Below, in pieces: positions 1 through 9,087 of a DNA stretch of 64,000 bases. The stretch is from contig NZ_VZZK01000027.1 of the NCBI RefSeq assembly GCF_008806385.1, forward strand, positions 1-64,000, written 5' to 3'. The notes beneath the pieces are model-generated. The model did no database searches. It was not told the DNA's origin and was given only the letters and a program-made list of their open reading frames with translations. The first letter of the stretch is position 1, and each line of letters begins with the position of its first letter. This DNA comes from Methylobacterium soli (GTDB lineage Bacteria; Pseudomonadota; Alphaproteobacteria; Rhizobiales; Beijerinckiaceae). Made by a program: the position numbers and the translations under genes.

Positions 1-138
1 GATCGCTTCCTCGACGAACAGCCGCCGGGCCGCGTCGCCGACCGGGAGCAGGTCTATCAGGCCTACCTGAAATGGCGCCAGGCCCGCGCGAATGCGCCCG
101 GCAGCGCGCCGCGCACGGTGAGTGCGGCGCGACCCTGA
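1..138 (+). CDS. C-terminal fragment of a hypothetical protein (cut by window start)
   Basis: Frame 1 is open from the first base and ends at a TGA at 136-138, giving the last 45 residues of a protein that begins outside the window. The tail is rich in Arg, Ala and Pro. It contains no motif I recognise, so no function is offered. It runs convergently towards the LysE-type exporter that follows. Confidence 0.4.
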   Translation, partial: DRFLDEQPPGRVADREQVYQAYLKWRQARANAPGSAPRTVSAARP

Positions 139-195
139 CCGGGCCGCGCACGATCGGCCCTCGGCGAGGCAGGACGGTTAAAGCGTTCAGCGCCT

Positions 196-828
196 TCAGC
201 GCCGCGCCTCCGTGGCCATCCGCAGCGCGAGCCCGGCCAACACCGTCCCCATCAGCCATCGCTGCAGGACGAGCCATGTCGGACGCCCGGAGAGGAACGA
301 CGCGATCGAGCCCGCCAGGATCGCGATCACGGCATTGACGCTCACGCTGACGAGAATCTGGGTCGAACCGAGCATCAGCGACTGAGCGAGGATGCTGCCT
401 CGCTCGGGGTCGAGGAACTGGGGCAGCAGCGAGAGATACATCACCGCGATCTTCGGATTCAGCAGGTTGGTGACGAACCCCATCGTGAAAAGCCGCCCGG
501 GCCCGTCGGGCGGCAGGGCGCGCACGCGAAAGGGCGAGTGCCCGCCGGGGCGGACCGCCTGCCACGCCAGGTACAGAAGATAGAGCGCACCGGCAAAGCG
601 CAGGGTGTCGTACGCGAAGGGCACCGCCAGGACGAGCGCCGTGATCCCGAGGGCGGCGCACAGCATGTAGAACACGAAGCCGAGCGCCACGCCGCCGAGA
701 GAAATCAGCCCGGCCCGGCGCCCCTGCGCGATCGAGCGGGAGACGAGATAGATCATGTTCGGCCCGGGCGTCAGCACCATGCCGAGCGAGATCAGCGCGA
801 AGGCGGCGAGACTGGCGGCTGTGGGCAT
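196..828 (-). CDS. LysE/RhtB family amino-acid exporter
   Basis: This is a 210-residue inner-membrane exporter of the LysE/RhtB family, which typically effluxes amino acids such as lysine, threonine or homoserine lactone. The N-terminal hydrophobic segment carries the family hallmark TPGPN at about residues 19-23. Further hydrophobic helices follow, and the loop LLNPKIAVMY near residue 120 is also typical. The start was set at 828 because AGGAGA lies seven bases upstream; an upstream in-frame ATG at 867 has no such site. The length matches the usual 200-215 residues. The substrate cannot be told from sequence. The nearest gene, an amidohydrolase on the same strand, ends about 95 bases upstream and may not be co-transcribed. 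Confidence 0.85.
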   Translation of the reverse strand: MPTAASLAAFALISLGMVLTPGPNMIYLVSRSIAQGRRAGLISLGGVALGFVFYMLCAALGITALVLAVPFAYDTLRFAGALYLLYLAWQAVRPGGHSPFRVRALPPDGPGRLFTMGFVTNLLNPKIAVMYLSLLPQFLDPERGSILAQSLMLGSTQILVSVSVNAVIAILAGSIASFLSGRPTWLVLQRWLMGTVLAGLALRMATEARR

Positions 829-923
829 GCGGCGTCTCTCCTCTGGGCAGCAATGCCCGAATGGCATGCAATCCGGGCGGAAGGCAGGGCATGTCCCGCC
901 AGCCGCGTCGTGCCGTCAGGTTT

Positions 924-2174
924 TCAGGCCGGAGCGTTGGCCAAAGCAAGCAGCGTGTGCAGCAGGACGTTGGCGCCCGCGGTGCAATCGCTCTGCGTCG
1001 CCGATTCCGATTCGTTGTGGCTGACCCCGTCGCGGCAGGGCACGAAGATCATGGCGGTGGGCACCTGACCGGCGAGATTGCAGGCATCGTGGCCGGCGCC
1101 CGAGACCATGCGCCGATGGGAGAGGCCGAGCGCTCCGGCCGCGGCCTCGACCGAATCGACGATCGCGGGATCGAACGGCACGGGCTCCTTGCGCCAGATC
1201 CGGGTGAGCGCGACCGTGAGGCGCCGGCGCTCGGCGATCTCGTCGATGCGCGCGCGCAAAGCGGCCTCGGCGGCATCGAGGATGGCGGATCGGGGATCGC
1301 GCAGGTCCAGGGTGAAGCGCACCTGCCCCGGCACGACATTGCGCGAGGGCGCGCCGATCACGGCCTCCCCGATCGTCGCCACCGCACTCGGCCCGTGGGC
1401 CTTGGCGACGTCCTCGACCGCGAGCGCGATCTCGGCGAGCCCGAGGAGCGCGTCGCGCCGGCGCGGCATCGGCGTCGTGCCGGCATGGCTCTCGAAACCC
1501 TGGATGGTCCCGTCGAACCACGCGATGCCCTGGCCGCCCTCGACCACCCCGATGGTCTTGCCCTCCGCCTCGAGAATCGGGCCCTGCTCGATATGCAGCT
1601 CGACGAAGCGCCCGATCTTGCGGGCTCCGACAGGCTCCGTACCCCGGTAGCCGATGGCATCGAGGGCCTCGCCGACGCTGATCCCGGCAGCGTCGCGTCG
1701 GGACAGGATGTCCTCGGTGGTGAACTCGCCCGCGTAAGCCGCCGAGGCCATCATGGCGGGGGCGTAGCGGGAGCCTTCCTCGTTCGTCCAGTTGATCACG
1801 AGGAGCGGCGCCTCGGTCTCGATCCCGGCATCGTTCAGGGCGCGCATCACCTCGAGCCCGGCCAGCGTGCCCAGGATGCCGTCGAAGCGCCCGCCCGTCG
1901 GCTGCGTATCGAGATGTGAGCCGCAGGCGACCGGCGGACGACTCATGTCCCGGCCGCGCCGCAGCGCGAACTGCGTGCCCAGCGCATCGACGCCGACCTC
2001 CAGGCCCGCCGCCTCGCAGGCCTCGCGGAACCAGTCGCGCACCTGCCCGTCCTCGGGCGAGAGCGTGAGGCGGTTGAGGCCGCCCGCCGGCGTCGCCCCG
2101 AAGGTCGCCGTCTCTAGGATCGTCGACCACAAGCGCGATCCATCCACCCGCAGGTTGTGCGTCGTGGTTCTCAT
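924..2174 (-). CDS. Zn-dependent M20-family amidohydrolase (allantoate amidohydrolase / N-carbamoyl-L-amino-acid hydrolase type)
   Basis: This 416-residue enzyme belongs to the hydantoinase/carbamoylase branch of peptidase family M20, which hydrolyses N-carbamoyl amino acids, ureidopropionate or allantoate and releases ammonia. The metal ligands are visible: GSHLDTQ (His87), RFDGI (Asp98), NEEG (Glu132/133), HIEQGP (His194) and a late SHNESE. The dimerisation domain lies between them, starting around residue 205. ATG 2174 is preceded by AGAGGGA. The longer frame to 2324 would overlap the divergent promoter region and has no ribosome site. It diverges from the ABC importer and amidases to its right, suggesting joint use of an amide- or ureide-nitrogen compound. 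The exact substrate is inference. Confidence 0.85.
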   Translation of the reverse strand: MRTTTHNLRVDGSRLWSTILETATFGATPAGGLNRLTLSPEDGQVRDWFREACEAAGLEVGVDALGTQFALRRGRDMSRPPVACGSHLDTQPTGGRFDGILGTLAGLEVMRALNDAGIETEAPLLVINWTNEEGSRYAPAMMASAAYAGEFTTEDILSRRDAAGISVGEALDAIGYRGTEPVGARKIGRFVELHIEQGPILEAEGKTIGVVEGGQGIAWFDGTIQGFESHAGTTPMPRRRDALLGLAEIALAVEDVAKAHGPSAVATIGEAVIGAPSRNVVPGQVRFTLDLRDPRSAILDAAEAALRARIDEIAERRRLTVALTRIWRKEPVPFDPAIVDSVEAAAGALGLSHRRMVSGAGHDACNLAGQVPTAMIFVPCRDGVSHNESESATQSDCTAGANVLLHTLLALANAPA

Positions 2175-2395
2175 CGGGTCCCTCTCATCCTCGGTTCGGG
2201 TCGGCAGGTCGTCGCCTCGCGCTGACCTGCGCGGACTGGCAAGAGCTATACCGGGAGCGCATGCACGTGAGGAACCACCGCGGAAACAAGCGGCGTTCGG
2301 CCTCGTGGAATCGCTGCCAAGCATAGCTCAGGCGTATCTTGTATGCACTTTGGCCCGAAGCTTGCCAGGGCCTCTCCGCCACCAACGGAGTGCAC

Positions 2396-3181
2396 ATGAC
2401 GGCGCCCAAGGTCCAACTCAGCCTACGCGGCATCCGAAAATCCTTCCCCGGAAAGGCCGGCCCGGTGCCGGTGCTCGATGGGCTCAACTTCGACATCTAC
2501 GAGCGCGACTTCGTCAGCATCATCGGCCCGAGCGGTTGCGGCAAGACGACGGTGTTCAATGTCATCGCGGGGCTGCTCGAGCCCGACGGCGGCTCGATGA
2601 TGTTCCGTGGCGAGGTCGTCCCGGGCCTGCGCGGGCGCGTCGGCTACATGATGCAGAAGGACCTGCTGTTTCCCTGGCGCACGGTCCTGCAGAACGTGAT
2701 GCTCGGCCTTGAGATGAAGGGGGTCCAGCAGGGCGAGGCCCTCGACACCGCCCGCGAGTACCTCTCGACCTTCGGGCTCTCGGGTTTCGAGAACGCCTAT
2801 CCGAGGACGCTTTCCGGCGGCATGCGCCAGCGAACGGCGCTGATCCGGACCCTGATCATGGATCCGGACATCCTGCTCCTCGACGAGCCCTTCTCCGCCC
2901 TCGACTACCAGACCCGGCTCTATCTGGAGGGGGTGCTCCTCGACGCGGTCGAGACCTTCAACAAGACCGTCATCCTCGTCACCCACGACATCGACGAGGC
3001 CGTCGCCCTCTCGAAGCGCGTCGTGGTTCTGGGCAACCGGCCGACCAAGGTGAAGGCGGTGCACGAGATCGGGCTCGACGCCCGCTCGCCCGTGGGTGCC
3101 CGCAGCGACCCGCGCTTTGCCGAATACTTCCACACGCTCTGCGGAGAACTCGACATCCAGACCCGCACGAGGGCCGCCTGA
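2396..3181 (+). CDS. ABC transporter ATP-binding protein (SsuB/TauB-like)
   Basis: This 261-residue ATPase powers an importer of the nitrate/sulfonate/taurine/pyrimidine-precursor group. The Walker A motif GPSGCGKT is at residues 44-51, the signature LSGGMRQ at 139-145 and Walker B LLLDEP at 160-165. A D-loop and the switch histidine (VTHDIDEA) follow. ATG 2396 has GGAG six bases upstream and lies 221 bases from the divergent hydrolase start, leaving room for a shared control region. Its stop overlaps the permease start (TGATG at 3179-3183), so the two are translationally coupled. It is the first gene of an operon with permease, binding protein and two amidases. Confidence 0.92.
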   Translation: MTAPKVQLSLRGIRKSFPGKAGPVPVLDGLNFDIYERDFVSIIGPSGCGKTTVFNVIAGLLEPDGGSMMFRGEVVPGLRGRVGYMMQKDLLFPWRTVLQNVMLGLEMKGVQQGEALDTAREYLSTFGLSGFENAYPRTLSGGMRQRTALIRTLIMDPDILLLDEPFSALDYQTRLYLEGVLLDAVETFNKTVILVTHDIDEAVALSKRVVVLGNRPTKVKAVHEIGLDARSPVGARSDPRFAEYFHTLCGELDIQTRTRAA

Positions 3182-4050
3182 TGACGTCGCACGTCTTGAA
3201 AAATTCCGTTCCCGCCAAACGCGCCGCGGGCTCGCTCCGCCGCAAGCCCGGTGCGGTCGCGCGTGCGGCCGATACCATGGTCGGCCGCGGGCTTATCCAG
3301 ATGATCGCCGTCGCCGCCTTCTTCGCCGCCTGGGAGGTCGCGGTGCGGGCGGGTTGGCTCACCGAGTTCCTGGTCGGCGCGCCGTCCGGGATCTGGCGCG
3401 TCTTCCTCGGCTCGATGCGTGACGGGTCGCTGCCGGTGGACACGTGGTACACGCTGATCGAGGCGATCCTCGGCTTCGTCATCGGCACGGCCCTCGGGTC
3501 GCTCGCCGGGCTCGGGCTCTGGTACTCGGTCTTCGTCGCGCGCCTCGTCGAGCCGTTCATCGTCGCCATCAACTCGGTGCCGAAGATCGCGCTGGCGCCG
3601 ATCATCATCCTGTGGTTCGGCACCGGGTTCGTCTCGAAGGTCGCGCTTGCCGTCTCGCTGACCGCTCTGGTGGCGCTGATCGCCGCCTATCAGGCGGCGC
3701 GCGATGCCGATTCCGACCTCCAGGCGCTCCTGGCCTCGATGGGGGCGACGAAGAACCGGATCTTCCGCAGCGTGATCGTGCCCTCGACGCTGCCGGCGAT
3801 CATCGGGATGTTCCGCATCAATATCGGCTTCGCGCTCGTCGGCGCGGTGGTCGGCGAGTTCATCTCGTCCCAGCGCGGCCTCGGCCATCTCATCTACACG
3901 GCCTCCTCCCTCTACGACCTCAACACGGTCTGGGTCGGCCTGTTCGTGCTGATGTTCGTGGGCTTCGTCCTCTACCACCTGATCGATTTCGCCGAGCGCC
4001 GCATCCTGCCCTGGCGGCAGGTCAACACCGCCGGCCAGGTGCAGGTCTAG
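3181..4050 (+). CDS. ABC transporter permease (SsuC/TauC-like)
   Basis: This 289-residue inner-membrane permease has a BPD_transp_1 domain. After about 35 basic N-terminal residues come roughly six hydrophobic segments. The cytoplasmic EAA-type loop that contacts the ATPase is seen around LLASMGATKNRIF, near residue 185. The start overlaps the ATPase stop by one base. Length and architecture match SsuC/TauC/ThiX-type permeases. It forms the channel of the importer with the preceding ATPase and the following periplasmic binding protein. The substrate is not determinable from the permease. Confidence 0.9.
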   Translation: MTSHVLKNSVPAKRAAGSLRRKPGAVARAADTMVGRGLIQMIAVAAFFAAWEVAVRAGWLTEFLVGAPSGIWRVFLGSMRDGSLPVDTWYTLIEAILGFVIGTALGSLAGLGLWYSVFVARLVEPFIVAINSVPKIALAPIIILWFGTGFVSKVALAVSLTALVALIAAYQAARDADSDLQALLASMGATKNRIFRSVIVPSTLPAIIGMFRINIGFALVGAVVGEFISSQRGLGHLIYTASSLYDLNTVWVGLFVLMFVGFVLYHLIDFAERRILPWRQVNTAGQVQV

Positions 4051-4102
4051 GACCCGCGCCGGCTCGATCATCCCTCCGTGTCACAAGGACTTGCCTAAGC
4101 CC

Positions 4103-5098
4103 ATGTCGTCTAAGCCCATGCCGTTCACCCGACCGAATCTCGCCAAGCGCCTCCGGCCCCTCGCGGCTCTCACCCTCGCCGGGTTGCTGACCCTGCCCGC
4201 GCAAGCCGCCCAGAAGGTCACGATCTCCCAGGCCTTCCAGTCGATGCTCTACCTGCCCTTCTACGTCGCGATCGACGAAGGGATGTTCGAGAAGGAGGGC
4301 CTCGACGTCACGAAGGAGACGGCGGGCGCCCCGAACGTGGCGCTCTCGGCCGTGATCTCGAAGAGCGCGCAATTCTCGATTCACGGCCCGGAATGGACCG
4401 CGATCGCGGCCTCGAAGGGCGCGCCCGTCAACATCGTGGCGAACGTCGTCAACGGCGCCGCGGTCTGGATCGCGACGGCGCCGGACTTCGACTACAAGGA
4501 CGTGCAGAGCCTCAAGGGCCAGAAGATCGTCTCCGGCCTGATGCCGACGACGAGCACCTCGCTCTTCCTCAAGCTTCTCAAGGAGAACGGGCTGAAGCAG
4601 AGCGACGTCGACATCACGCAGGTCCAGATCGGCTCGGAGCCCGGCCCCTTCCTGGCCGGTCAGGCCAAGATAGCGGTGATGTACGAGCCCGGCCTCGATC
4701 AGGTCATCGCGAAGGGCATGAAGGTCGCCGTCGGCTTTCCCAAGCTCTACGGTCCCTATGCCTTCTCCTCGGTGAGCGCTCGCAAGGACGTCGATCCGGC
4801 GGTCGCCCAGAAGGTGGTGAACGGCCTGCAGAAGGCCATCCGCTTCATGCAGGCCAACCCGGACCAGACCGTCGCGATCGCCAAGCGGGAGTTCCCGAGC
4901 CTCGATCCCGCCGTCGTCGAAGCGGCCGTCAAGCGGATGATGAGCGAGAAGGTCTATCCCGACAGCGTCGACATCTCGCCGGAGGCCCTCCGGGCCGGCA
5001 TGGAAACCCAGGTCGCGCTCGGCAATCTCGCGGCGCAGCCCGATTACGCGACCTTCGTGCGGCGCGACTTCATCGAGAAGACGCTCTCGGCGAACTGA
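4103..5098 (+). CDS. Periplasmic substrate-binding protein (NMT1/SsuA-like)
   Basis: This is the solute-binding component of the importer, about 331 residues. A signal peptide ends near AQA|AQK (around residue 33). The mature protein resembles the NMT1/THI5/SsuA fold, with KVTISQAFQSMLYLPFYVA and GMFEKEGLDV near its start. Start codons at 4091 (TTG), 4103 (ATG) and 4118 (ATG) are possible; AAGGA at 4085-4089 favours 4103. Family members bind sulfonates, nitrate or pyrimidine precursors. The neighbouring amidases and amidohydrolase suggest an amide- or ureide-type ligand here, but that is inference. Confidence 0.88.
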   Translation: MSSKPMPFTRPNLAKRLRPLAALTLAGLLTLPAQAAQKVTISQAFQSMLYLPFYVAIDEGMFEKEGLDVTKETAGAPNVALSAVISKSAQFSIHGPEWTAIAASKGAPVNIVANVVNGAAVWIATAPDFDYKDVQSLKGQKIVSGLMPTTSTSLFLKLLKENGLKQSDVDITQVQIGSEPGPFLAGQAKIAVMYEPGLDQVIAKGMKVAVGFPKLYGPYAFSSVSARKDVDPAVAQKVVNGLQKAIRFMQANPDQTVAIAKREFPSLDPAVVEAAVKRMMSEKVYPDSVDISPEALRAGMETQVALGNLAAQPDYATFVRRDFIEKTLSAN

Positions 5099-5182
5099 CG
5101 CGTCCCACGCGCGGGTGGCGCGGATCGACCGCGCGGCCCGCGCCCCCGCGCGCCCAGTCTCTTCACGGACAAGATCCCAGCG

Positions 5183-6499
5183 ATGCTGCATCAACTCGGC
5201 CTCGTCGAGGCCCTGCGCGCCTTCCGCACCGGCGCGACGACGCCCGACGCCTATCTGAGCGCCTGCCTCGACGCGTCCCGCGCCCGCAACCCGAGCCTGC
5301 GCGCCTTCACGCACCTGACCTCGACCCTGAAGGCTGGCGATGGCCCCCTCGGCGGCATCCCCGTCGGGATCAAGGATATCATCGCGACCGCCGACATGCC
5401 GACTGCCAACGGCTCCGCGGTCTATGACGGGGAGGTGCCGGCCAGCGATGCCTGGGTGACGGCTCGGCTCCGCTCCCTCGGCGCCTCCATCCTCGGCAAG
5501 ACCGTCACGACCGAGTTCGCGTGGCGCCATCCCGGCCCAACCCACAATCCCTGGCGGCGGGGTCACACGCCGGGCGGCTCGTCGAGCGGATCAGCCGCGG
5601 CGGTCGCGGCCGGCCTCGTGCCCCTGGCGCTCGGCAGCCAGACCTTCGGCTCGGTCATCCGTCCGGCGGCCTATTGCGGCGTGGTCGGCTTCAAGCCGAG
5701 TTTCGGGGCGATCCCGCGGGTCGGCATCCACCCCCTGGCCGGTTCCCTCGACCATGTCGGTCTCTTCACCCGTTCCGTTCTGGACGCGGCCTACGCCCTG
5801 TCCTGGCTCGCGGCCTCGGACGACGGCGATCGGCACGGCCGGCCGCTCGTGCCCTTCGCGGTCGATCCCGAGACCGGCCTCGATCCCCTGCCGGCGCCGC
5901 GCCTCGCCCTCGTGCGTACGGCGATCTGGGATCAGGCCGATCCTGGGCAGCGGGCGCTGATCGAGGCCACCGCCCGCAAGTTCCGGGCGGAGGGCGGCTT
6001 CGTTGAGGACATTGTCTTGCCCGAAGGGTTCGAGGCCTTGTGGAGCGCCGCGCGCACCATCCTGGCGGCGGAAGCGGGCACCACCTTCGGGACCCTCGTC
6101 GCGCGGTTTCCCGACAAGACCAGCGAACCCCTGAAGGACCTCGTTCGGGAAGGGTCCGCCCTCGCGGCCGTCGCCTATGTCGAGGCTCTTCGCCTGCAGG
6201 CACGCCTGCGCGCGGACCTGGATTCGGTGCTGCAGGGCTTCGACGCCATCCTGACTTTGCCGGCGTCCGGGCCGGCCCCGGAGGGCCTGGCCTTCACGGG
6301 TGACCCCGCCTTCTGCGTGCCGTGGACCTGCCTCGGGGTTCCCGCCCTGACCCTGCCGGCGGGCGAGAGCCCCGACGGCCTGCCCCTCGGCATCCAACTC
6401 GTCGGCCCCTACCGCGCCGACCTGCGGCTCCTGCGGATCGGGCTCTGGTGCGAGGCGGCCCTGGCGCGGTCGCCACGATTCCCGCAGGATCCGGCCTGA
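5183..6499 (+). CDS. Amidase-signature family hydrolase (first of two in tandem)
   Basis: This 438-residue hydrolase belongs to the amidase signature family, which uses a Ser-cisSer-Lys triad to hydrolyse carboxamides. The triad is visible as Lys64 (VGIKDII), the Ser133/134 pair (GGSSSGSAAA) and nucleophile Ser157 (GSQTFGSVIRP). Length is normal. It follows the binding protein by 84 bases and precedes a paralogue with very similar active-site blocks (GSVIRPAAYCGVVG in both), which indicates tandem duplication. It probably deaminates the imported amide or a product of the divergent M20 hydrolase. Specific activity is not predictable. Confidence 0.88.
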   Translation: MLHQLGLVEALRAFRTGATTPDAYLSACLDASRARNPSLRAFTHLTSTLKAGDGPLGGIPVGIKDIIATADMPTANGSAVYDGEVPASDAWVTARLRSLGASILGKTVTTEFAWRHPGPTHNPWRRGHTPGGSSSGSAAAVAAGLVPLALGSQTFGSVIRPAAYCGVVGFKPSFGAIPRVGIHPLAGSLDHVGLFTRSVLDAAYALSWLAASDDGDRHGRPLVPFAVDPETGLDPLPAPRLALVRTAIWDQADPGQRALIEATARKFRAEGGFVEDIVLPEGFEALWSAARTILAAEAGTTFGTLVARFPDKTSEPLKDLVREGSALAAVAYVEALRLQARLRADLDSVLQGFDAILTLPASGPAPEGLAFTGDPAFCVPWTCLGVPALTLPAGESPDGLPLGIQLVGPYRADLRLLRIGLWCEAALARSPRFPQDPA

Positions 6500-6570
6500 C
6501 GAGACCCCGACCCGAACGACCCCTGAATCCGGGCCCGCCCTCCCCTCACCCGTTACAGATCACCAAGCGC

Positions 6571-7821
6571 ATGCTCTCACTCCTGTCCCTCCGTCGCCGC
6601 ATCGAAGCCGGCACCCTCACGCCCGCGGGCGCCATCGCACTGGCGCGCGAGGCCGTCGCGGCGCACGAGCCGGATATCGCCGCTCTCGTCAGCCTCGATC
6701 CCGCACCGGTCGTGCCGACACAGGGACCCCTCGCGGGGATCGCGGTCGGCGTGAAGGACGTCATCGACACGGCGGATCTTCCGACGCAACTCGGCGCGTC
6801 GATCTATGCCGGCTGGCGCCCCAAGGCGGATGCGGCCGCCGTGGCGCGGCTGCGGCGCCTCGGGGCCGTGGCGCTCGCGAAGACCACCACGACGGCCTTC
6901 GCGTTCCTCGATCCGACCGAGACCCGCAATCCCCGCGCGCCGGGGCGCACGCCGGGCGGCTCCTCGGCCGGCTCCGCCGCGGCGGTCGCAGCCGGGATGT
7001 TCCCGCTCGCCCTCGGCACCCAGACCGGCGGATCGGTGATCCGCCCGGCGGCCTATTGCGGCGTCGTCGGCGTGAAGCCCTCCTTCCGCCTCATCCCGAC
7101 AACCGGCGTGAAGTGCTTCTCCTGGACCCTCGACACCCTGGGCCTCTTCACCGCCAGCGTGCCCGACGCGGCCCATGCCCTCGCGCTGATGACGGGCCGC
7201 CCCGAGATCGACCTGTCGGAGAGCGCGCCCGGCACCCCGCGGTTCGGTCTGCTGATCCCCGATTTCTGCGAGGCGGCCGAAGCGCAACCCCTCGAGGCCC
7301 TGCGTCGGGCCGTGCTGGCGTTGGAGGCGGCCGGCGCGACGGTTCGGGACGCCGCACTCCCGCGCGCCGTGACCGCAGCCTTCGCGCAGCACGGCACGAT
7401 CCAGGATTTCGAGGCGGCCCAAGCGCTGGCCTGGGAGTTCGACCATCACCGCGAGGCTCTGCCGCCGCTCCTGCGCGCCCATCTCGACGCGGCGCAGGAC
7501 ATCGATGCTGCGGCCTACGACGCCGCGCGGCGGGTGACCCATGCGGCGCGGCGCGCCTTGAAGACGACGTTCCGCGAGGGCGCGTTCGACGTCATTCTCA
7601 CCTTGTCCGCGCCGGGCCAGGCGCCGCAGGGCTTCGCCTCGACGGGCGATTCCCGCTTCAACCGGCTCTGGACGCTGATGGGTGTGCCCTGCGTGACGAT
7701 TCCGATGCCGGGTGACGAGGCTCCGCTCGGAGTCCAGGTGATCGCACCGTTCAGCGAAGACGGTCGGGCGCTTGCCGCCGCCCATTTCGTCGAACGCGCC
7801 GTCTCGCGCGCCCTGGCCTGA
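6571..7821 (+). CDS. Amidase-signature family hydrolase (second of two in tandem)
   Basis: This is a paralogue of the preceding amidase, 416 residues from ATG 6571. The open frame extends upstream to 6322, but that part overlaps the first amidase and is a shadow. The triad is Lys62 (VGVKDVI), Ser131/132 (GGSSAGSAAA) and Ser155 (GTQTGGSVIRP). The first amidase has Phe where this one has the usual Gly in QTGGS, so the pair may differ in substrate preference. The gene ends the operon and is followed by a strong GC-rich hairpin. No clear Shine-Dalgarno sequence precedes the start. Confidence 0.86.
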   Translation: MLSLLSLRRRIEAGTLTPAGAIALAREAVAAHEPDIAALVSLDPAPVVPTQGPLAGIAVGVKDVIDTADLPTQLGASIYAGWRPKADAAAVARLRRLGAVALAKTTTTAFAFLDPTETRNPRAPGRTPGGSSAGSAAAVAAGMFPLALGTQTGGSVIRPAAYCGVVGVKPSFRLIPTTGVKCFSWTLDTLGLFTASVPDAAHALALMTGRPEIDLSESAPGTPRFGLLIPDFCEAAEAQPLEALRRAVLALEAAGATVRDAALPRAVTAAFAQHGTIQDFEAAQALAWEFDHHREALPPLLRAHLDAAQDIDAAAYDAARRVTHAARRALKTTFREGAFDVILTLSAPGQAPQGFASTGDSRFNRLWTLMGVPCVTIPMPGDEAPLGVQVIAPFSEDGRALAAAHFVERAVSRALA

Positions 7822-7831
7822 CCGCGGCCCT

Positions 7832-7862
7832 GCGCCGGTGCCCGTTCACCCGGCACCGGCGC
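7832..7862 (+). terminator. GC-rich hairpin after the ABC/amidase operon
   Basis: GCGCCGGTGCC (7832-7842) pairs perfectly with GGCACCGGCGC (7852-7862) around a 9-base loop, eleven bases after the second amidase stop. There is no U tract, so termination is likely but not certain. Confidence 0.55.
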
Positions 7863-7881
7863 GATCGCCTGGGCACGGGCT

Positions 7882-8168
7882 TCAGCCCGCCAAGCGCTCG
7901 CGGGCCATGTGCAGTTCACCCGACACATTGGCGGTGAGGTGATCGATCAATTTCCGGTCGAGCATCGCTTGAGTCAAATTCTGTCTCAGAACAGTCTCAC
8001 CATTCCTCCGGCATTCGGCAAGTAACGGCACAGGATCGCGCTGACGATCTTGCCACGATCGTATCCACGATGGTGGATCAGTTGTCGCATCCGCACGGTA
8101 AGCTCGTCGATTCCGCCGAGCGGTTGTTCCGCTTTCTGTGTTTTTCTGACGGAAAAGTTCGTACTCAT
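7882..8168 (-). pseudogene. Small hypothetical gene with an apparent frameshift
   Basis: Two minus-strand frames look like halves of one small protein of about 95 residues. The first runs from ATG 8168 with protein-like sequence (DELTVRMRQLIHHRGYDRGK) and stops at 7986. The other frame continues with NLTQAMLDRKLIDHLT and ends at 7882. A frame change near 8005-8020 would join them. GAGGAG lies about 12 bases before ATG 8168. I do not recognise the family. It could be a decayed gene, a sequencing error, or only the first 60-residue piece may be real. Confidence 0.35.
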
Positions 8169-8305
8169 CGAGCAACACCGCTCCTCGCAGGTGAGCCTGG
8201 AGCCGGAATGCTTAGTTTAGCGTCACGTTGCACGCGATCACGAAAATTTTACAACGCTCACGTGTAGGTTGGCTGCACCTGGGCGCTGATCAGTCCGGCC
8301 TGCCA

Positions 8306-8449
8306 TCAACGCCAGCGGATCAGCATCGCGATACCGGCGAGCATCAGGGCGATGATCATCCAGACCGCGCCCCCTTTCGAGGCATAGCCCACCATCCCGA
8401 TGAAGCCGAGGACGCCGGACCAGACCAGAACATGGGCGAGCGGATGCAT
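8306..8449 (-). CDS. Possible small membrane protein (47 residues)
   Basis: From ATG 8449 a 47-residue protein contains two hydrophobic segments (VLVWSGVLGFIGMVGYA and MIIALMLAGIAMLI) and ends in RWR, as in many small inner-membrane proteins. The frame is open much further upstream, but the upstream part is Arg/Pro/Gly-rich and looks non-coding. No good ribosome site is visible, so this is a tentative call without function. Confidence 0.4.
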   Translation of the reverse strand: MHPLAHVLVWSGVLGFIGMVGYASKGGAVWMIIALMLAGIAMLIRWR

Positions 8450-8808
8450 GGCCGGCGCTGCTTCAGGGAAAGGGCCGTCCGGCACGGCCTGACCCGCACG
8501 ACGACGGAGCCCTTTCCGTCGATCAATCTGGTTCCAGGGCTGCACCGCATTTCGGGGCATTTCTGAGGCTGCCCCCGCGGCGGCCCGGAAACGTACCGAG
8601 ACCAGCATCCGGGGAACGCGGACGACGCCGATCCGCGATGGCGATCCCGCAGAACGCCCCGGTTGCCCGGCGAGAATCTCCCGGATCGGAGCGGTGCCGA
8701 ACGGCACGGCGATGCACTGGATGCCTGCCCACATCCAAGTTTATGCAGGCTTGGTCCTGGCTCGCCACACCGACCAGCGGGATCCGCGCCCTGCACGGAG
8801 GTTGGCTC
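8450..8808. other. Intergenic stretch without a supported gene
   Basis: About 360 bases between the possible small membrane protein and the small secreted protein. Open frames here are composition-driven. The only useful signal is the ribosome site (CGGAGG) just before the gene at 8809. Confidence 0.4.
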
Positions 8809-9087
8809 ATGACCAAGCGCCTTATCGCGGCCGGTTCGGTTCTCGTTCTGGGTCTGGTGTCGTGGCCGGCCCTTGCGCAGGCTCCCCGTGAGCGCGCCGG
8901 GGCGGCGGGTGCGGCGGCATCCGGTGGCTACACCGCCGCGCCCGGGACCTGGGACGCGTCCAACGCGGTCTCCCCCCTTCGGCCTCAGATCGTCGGCACG
9001 ACGCGCCCCGTTCCCGGCCGCGTCGCGGCGGCCGGGCACGAGGAGCGGCACTGTCGAGTGAGCTCCGGCTCCTCGATGCGGCGCTGA
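8809..9087 (+). CDS. Small secreted hypothetical protein
   Basis: This 92-residue protein has a classical signal peptide: MTKR, then a hydrophobic core, with likely cleavage after ALAQA near residue 24. The mature part is short, rich in Gly, Ala and Pro, and has one Cys near the C-terminus. ATG 8809 is preceded by CGGAGG at good spacing; upstream in-frame starts lack one. It is probably exported to the periplasm. No family is recognised. It lies upstream of the long rne leader and is probably monocistronic. Confidence 0.6.
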   Translation: MTKRLIAAGSVLVLGLVSWPALAQAPRERAGAAGAAASGGYTAAPGTWDASNAVSPLRPQIVGTTRPVPGRVAAAGHEERHCRVSSGSSMRR

